Part shown: piece by piece, positions 60,240 to 64,000 of the stretch
Layout of the letters: each line of letters starts with the position of its first letter
Numbering within the stretch: position 1 is the stretch's first letter
Assembly: GCF_023195755.1 (NCBI RefSeq)
Contig: NZ_CP096203.1
Span: 1,302,001-1,366,000, forward strand
Source of the DNA: Chryseobacterium nepalense
GTDB lineage: Bacteria; Bacteroidota; Bacteroidia; Flavobacteriales; Weeksellaceae
Reading direction: 5' to 3'
DNA length: 64,000 nucleotides
Notes under the pieces: model-generated
Told to the model about the DNA's origin: nothing
Seen by the model: only the letters and a program-made list of their open reading frames with translations
Databases searched by the model: none
Position numbers and translations under genes: made by a program

Positions 60240-62501
60240 ATGTTAAAGAAAACCGCCATTGTAAGTTTATTTACTTTTATTTCTGCTTCGTATATGGCTC
60301 AAAATAATACCATTCCCGTTTATTTAGACGAATCGAAACCTGTTGAACAGCGTATTCAGGATGCTCTGTCCAAAATGACGCTTGAAGAAAAAATTGCGAT
60401 GCTTCATGCACAGTCCAAGTTCAGCTCTCCCGGAGTACCAAGACTGGGAATTCCTGAATTCTGGACAACCGACGGCCCTCATGGAGTACGTTCTGAAGTA
60501 AAATGGGACGAGTGGGATCAGGCCGGCTGGACCAATGATTCAATCATCGCCTACCCTGCCTTAACAGCACTTTCCGCAACGTGGAACAAAAACATGTCGT
60601 GGAATTACGGTAAAGCATTGGGTGAAGAAGCCCGCTATAGAAAAAAAGACATTCTTCTGGGACCTGGTGTCAACATTTACAGAACGCCACTCAACGGAAG
60701 AAATTTCGAGTATATGGGAGAAGATCCTTTTTTAACCTCAAAAATGGTGGTGCCTTATATTAAAGGTGTGCAGTCGAACGGTGTAGCAACTTCCGTGAAG
60801 CATTACGCCCTGAACAATCAGGAAATGTTCCGTCATACCAGCAATGTGATCATAGATGACAGGACATTATATGAAATTTATCTACCCCCTTTTAAAGCAG
60901 CTGTAACCGAAGGAGACTCCTGGACAATTATGGGAGCTTATGATATGTACAAAGGACAGTACGCCAGCCAAAACCAATATCTTCTGAATGACATCCTTAA
61001 AAAAGAATGGAATTATAAAGGTGTGGTTGTTTCAGACTGGGGTGCGGTAAACAATACCGAACAGGCGATTCACAACGGCCTTGACCTGGAGTTTGGAAGC
61101 TGGACCAACGGTTTATCGGACGGGCATTCCAATGCTTATGATAATTATTATCTGGCCCAGCCTTATTTAAAATTGATTAAAGAAGGAAAAGTTGGAACTA
61201 AAGAGCTTGACGATAAAGTGACCAGACTTTTACGTCTTGCCTATAAAACCACCATGAACAGGAATAAACCTTTCGGGAATATTGCTTCTGAAGAACATAA
61301 AGCCGTTGCTAAAGAAATCGGTGAAGAGGGAATTGTATTGCTTAAAAATCAGGGAAATGTTCTTCCGATTGACATCAATAAAGCTAAAAAAATTGCCGTT
61401 ATTGGTGAAAATGCCATCAAGATAATGACCGTAGGAGGAGGTTCATCTTCCCTGAAAGTAAAATATGAAACGCTTCCTTTGGAAGGAATTAAAGCGAGAT
61501 TCGGGAAACAGGCAGATGTGCAGTATGCAAGAGGCTATGTAGGAGATATCGGCGGTGAATACAACGGGGTAAAGTCCGGACAAAACCTGAAGGAAGACAG
61601 GTCTCCAGAAGCTCTTCTGGAAGAAGCTGTAGCACTGGCAAAATCTTCTGATTACGTAATTTTCGTTGGCGGACTGAATAAAGCTGATTTCCAAGACAGT
61701 GAAGGAAATGACAGAAAAAGCTACGGACTGCCATACAATCAGGATCAAGTCATTTCTGCGCTGGCAAAAGCCAATAAAAACCTTGCCGTAGTTCTGGTTT
61801 CCGGAAATGCCGTGGCAATGCCGTGGGTAAAGGATGTTCCGACAATTGTTCAGGCGTGGTATCTTGGTTCTGAAGCCGGAAATTCTTTAGCCGCAATTTT
61901 GGCTGGTGATGCGAACCCTTCCGGAAAACTGCCGTTTACATTTCCTGTAAAACTTGAAGATAATGCAGCACATCAGATGGGAGAATATCCGGGGAATAAG
62001 GAAGAATTGGCTGCAGGAAAAGGAAAAGACCAGAAAAACCCGATCAATATCAAATACAACGAAGGTATTCTGGTAGGATACAGATGGCACGATACGAAAA
62101 AAATCAAACCTTTATTCAGTTTCGGACATGGCTTAAGCTACACGACTTTTGAATTCGGAAAAGCAAAAGCGGATAAAAAAACAATGGCACAGGATGACAA
62201 AATTACTTTTACAGTAACGGTTAAAAATACAGGAAAAAAAGCGGGTGCCGAAGTGGCACAGTTGTATATCAGCGATCTGAAATCATCTGTTCAGCGTCCT
62301 GCTAAAGAACTGAAAGGTTTTGAAAAAGTATTCCTGAACCCTAGAGAGGAAAAAGAAGTAACCTTTACCATCGACAAAACAGCATTAAGCTTCTTCGATG
62401 CCGATAAACACGACTGGGTAGCAGAACCGGGAGATTTTGAGGCTTTAATCGGTAATGCTTCCGATGCTATTAAAACCAAAGTGAAGTTTACTTTAAAGTA
62501 G
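60240..62501 (+). CDS. Glycoside hydrolase family 3 beta-glucosidase, secreted
   Basis: The ATG at 60240 gives a 753-residue product with a signal peptide (MLKKTAIVSLFTFISASYMA); the longer frame from 60144 begins upstream of the promoter and was rejected. GH3 features are RLGIPEFWTTDGPHGVRSE, the YMGEDPFLTS loop, the nucleophile Asp in VVVSDWGAV, a GH3 C domain (EEGIVLLKNQGNVLPI) and a fibronectin III-like C-terminus (GLSYTTFEF onward). It hydrolyses beta-glucosides from the non-reducing end. There is no PA14 insert, unlike the GH3 at 12624. Confidence 0.94.
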   Translation: MLKKTAIVSLFTFISASYMAQNNTIPVYLDESKPVEQRIQDALSKMTLEEKIAMLHAQSKFSSPGVPRLGIPEFWTTDGPHGVRSEVKWDEWDQAGWTNDSIIAYPALTALSATWNKNMSWNYGKALGEEARYRKKDILLGPGVNIYRTPLNGRNFEYMGEDPFLTSKMVVPYIKGVQSNGVATSVKHYALNNQEMFRHTSNVIIDDRTLYEIYLPPFKAAVTEGDSWTIMGAYDMYKGQYASQNQYLLNDILKKEWNYKGVVVSDWGAVNNTEQAIHNGLDLEFGSWTNGLSDGHSNAYDNYYLAQPYLKLIKEGKVGTKELDDKVTRLLRLAYKTTMNRNKPFGNIASEEHKAVAKEIGEEGIVLLKNQGNVLPIDINKAKKIAVIGENAIKIMTVGGGSSSLKVKYETLPLEGIKARFGKQADVQYARGYVGDIGGEYNGVKSGQNLKEDRSPEALLEEAVALAKSSDYVIFVGGLNKADFQDSEGNDRKSYGLPYNQDQVISALAKANKNLAVVLVSGNAVAMPWVKDVPTIVQAWYLGSEAGNSLAAILAGDANPSGKLPFTFPVKLEDNAAHQMGEYPGNKEELAAGKGKDQKNPINIKYNEGILVGYRWHDTKKIKPLFSFGHGLSYTTFEFGKAKADKKTMAQDDKITFTVTVKNTGKKAGAEVAQLYISDLKSSVQRPAKELKGFEKVFLNPREEKEVTFTIDKTALSFFDADKHDWVAEPGDFEALIGNASDAIKTKVKFTLK

Positions 62502-62531
62502 TTTTACCTTATTTATATTTCTAAAACGTGA

Positions 62532-62558
62532 ATGCCCGGAATTTATCCGGGCATTTTT
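62532..62558 (+). terminator. Intrinsic terminator of the second GH3 gene
   Basis: An 8-bp stem ATGCCCGG and CCGGGCAT with a 7-nt loop is followed by T5. Confidence 0.88.
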
Positions 62559-62609
62559 ATTATTTAATAGTATCAAATGAGATTATCAAAGATACTTTTA
62601 ATTAAAATT

Positions 62610-63356
62610 TTAAACTTCTATAATCAGTTCCTTCTCGTATCCGTTGTACTTTTCCGTGATATAACCGTGTGGATTACAAATAACCTCGGTTTCTCCTATT
62701 TTATACCTGCAGGGCATATGAATATGCCCATGGATCCAGTATAAAGGTTGATATTCTAGAATTAAACGCTCAAGATCCGAAGCATAGGCAGAAGTTAGAG
62801 GATCCTTTTTAAAATGTTCAGGCACCGATTGAAGGCTTGGAGCATGGTGGGTAATGACTATATTTTGTAATTTTTTAGAATTTTCCAGACTTTCTTTCAG
62901 CCATGCTTTTGAAAACTGATGGATTTTATAAATATCAATTGATCTTATTTTTGAATAAGAAGGATCTCGACGGATCATTTTATAGTCGTTCATTCCGTTC
63001 TGACAAAGAAAACCGTAATATCTGGGATCTCCGAATACTGAAAAATCTGTCCATAAAGTTGCTCCGTGAAAACGAATACCCTCAATATCAATACTTTCAT
63101 CTTCCAAGACAAAAATATTGGATTTCGCGGCCGCTTCTTTTATTTTATTTAAAGTTTTAGGATGGGATCCTTTGTAATATTCATGATTTCCGAGCACGTA
63201 GATTACAGGCATGTCACGAATGTAGCTTTTAATCCAATCAATTCCTTTGGTTCCCAGATTTACATCTCCCGCCAGTATTACTACATCGCAATTATCAAAA
63301 GATAAATCGGTTACTCCAAATTCCTGATGCAGATCACTGATGATTTGTATTTTCAT
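62610..63356 (-). CDS. Metallophosphoesterase
   Basis: The ATG at 63356 gives a 248-residue protein opening MKIQIISDLHQEFG, the D-x-H dimetal motif; the extension to 63392 overlaps a terminator stem and was rejected. Further ligands are in GDVNLG, VLGNHEYYKG, TTHHAP-like ITHHAPS and HGHIH near the end. The family cleaves phosphomono- or diesters. No signal peptide. It stands alone after the GH3 gene in convergent orientation. Confidence 0.93.
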   Translation of the reverse strand: MKIQIISDLHQEFGVTDLSFDNCDVVILAGDVNLGTKGIDWIKSYIRDMPVIYVLGNHEYYKGSHPKTLNKIKEAAAKSNIFVLEDESIDIEGIRFHGATLWTDFSVFGDPRYYGFLCQNGMNDYKMIRRDPSYSKIRSIDIYKIHQFSKAWLKESLENSKKLQNIVITHHAPSLQSVPEHFKKDPLTSAYASDLERLILEYQPLYWIHGHIHMPCRYKIGETEVICNPHGYITEKYNGYEKELIIEV

Positions 63357-63365
63357 TCTGCTAAA

Positions 63366-63400
63366 ATAAAAAAGAACCGGCATTTTTTGCACCGATTCTT
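63366..63400 (-). terminator. Intrinsic terminator of the MFS gene
   Basis: On the minus strand AAGAATCGG and CCGGTTCTT (one G-T pair) form a 9-bp stem with an 11-nt loop, followed by a T-rich tract. It lies between the MFS stop and the metallophosphoesterase start. Confidence 0.82.
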
Positions 63401-63467
63401 TATTTTATTAAATGTGATCATCAAGATTTTAATGAAGAATTTGCATCATAATGGCTCATTCAGAAAG

Positions 63468-64000
63468 CTATTCTACAATTATTTCAACCTCTTTTATTTT
63501 TATATTTCTGAAAATAAAATATAACAATACTCCCAATGCAGATAAAGCGTATATCATCAGAATAATTAAACTCAAGTTTCCCACTGCCCATTCTGAAGGA
63601 AAGATCTGGCTCATTAAAGTCATGAATGACAGTCCGATCCCCGCACCTAAGAAATAACTTGTAGACCCCACACTTGAGGCTACTCCATAATCTGAAGACG
63701 CAATATCCTGAACCCCTAACACTGACTGGGCGGTAAAACAGAATGTCATGCCTATCCCCGAAATACAGGCTGCGCCCATTAAAACCAAAGGCAAAAGATG
63801 TCCGGTAAATACTGAAATCAGCAGCAATAAAGCGCCTGCTAACATAAAGCTCCACCCGAAAATAGCCATCTGAGCAGAATCCAGCCTTTTTGAAATATGC
63901 GGCAAAGCAAATTTGGCAACCAGCGCAGACATGATACTAAATGGAACCAACATTAATCCTGCAGAAGCAGCACTATGATTCATATCTTTCTGGAGCATCA
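63468..64000 (-). CDS. MFS transporter, C-terminal part (gene runs off the right edge)
   Basis: Reading the complement from 63998 gives 176 residues with about five TM helices (LMLVPFSIMSALVAKFAL, FGWSFMLAGALLLLISVFTG, LVLMGAACISGIGMTFCF, FLGAGIGLSFMTLM and LSLIILMIYALSALGVLL) and the SSDYGVASSVGSTSYFLGAG motif seen in DHA2/EmrB-like exporters of the major facilitator superfamily. The internal Met at 63998 is unlikely to be the true start; the first half should lie beyond base 64000. Likely a drug or metabolite exporter. Confidence 0.82.
   Translation of the reverse strand, partial: MLQKDMNHSAASAGLMLVPFSIMSALVAKFALPHISKRLDSAQMAIFGWSFMLAGALLLLISVFTGHLLPLVLMGAACISGIGMTFCFTAQSVLGVQDIASSDYGVASSVGSTSYFLGAGIGLSFMTLMSQIFPSEWAVGNLSLIILMIYALSALGVLLYFIFRNIKIKEVEIIVE

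Overview
The window looks like chromosomal DNA of a flavobacterium, most likely Chryseobacterium or a close Weeksellaceae relative. The evidence is an AT-rich sequence, Bacteroidota-type promoters (TAnnTTTG -7 boxes, sometimes with TTG/TTTG 19-21 bp upstream), A-rich start contexts with few Shine-Dalgarno sites, a GldA-like ATPase, an OmpA protein with thrombospondin type 3 repeats, and a fused alpha/beta 2-oxoacid dehydrogenase E1. I see no rRNA, tRNA, prophage, insertion sequence with a transposase, or CRISPR array. Most genes lie on the minus strand.

Layout. 0-7 kb: AraC/SDR pair, OmpA porin, GldA-like ATPase, small secreted proteins, patatin, PH-domain protein. 7-17 kb: lpdA, sugar dehydrogenase lipoprotein, zinc peptidase-like protein, GH3 and GH29 glycosidases. 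17-21 kb: an epimerase, an SRPBCC protein and small membrane proteins beside a GbsR/MarR regulator. 21-26.6 kb: MuiA-like protein, VWA lipoprotein and an ECF sigma/anti-sigma pair. 27-30.9 kb: C1 peptidase, divergent Old Yellow Enzyme/HxlR pair, DUF2750. 31-39.7 kb: E1 dehydrogenase, polyprenyl synthase, sterol desaturase-like protein, and a queA - four-helix-bundle - rlmN operon. 39.8-47.3 kb: AIM24, inosine DNA glycosylase, S9 peptidase, thioesterase, topB. 47.9-57 kb: pirin, Crp/Fnr regulator, antiporter, a large repeat array, and a quinone/catechol detoxification cluster (cupin, MhqD-like hydrolase, two MhqO-like dioxygenases, GNAT). 57-60 kb: metNIQ methionine uptake operon. 60-64 kb: second GH3, metallophosphoesterase, MFS transporter running off the right edge.

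The most notable observations are: (1) a stand-alone four-helix-bundle gene of the 23S rRNA intervening-sequence family, bracketed by 23-bp perfect inverted repeats and placed between queA and rlmN; (2) a 32-codon Met/Cys-rich leader ORF followed by an intrinsic terminator just before metN, laid out like a translational attenuator; (3) two distant promoters (pirin and an MhqO-like gene) sharing an identical 22-bp quasi-palindrome exactly 20 bp upstream of a TAnnTTTG box, near a Crp/Fnr gene; (4) a 312-bp tandem array with dispersed relatives; (5) other repeat families (21-bp, 41-bp, REP-like, a 23-bp hairpin resembling flavo-1 RNA); (6) paired operator-like palindromes around the GbsR gene.

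All family names come from reading the translations and from memory of the families; no database search was run.
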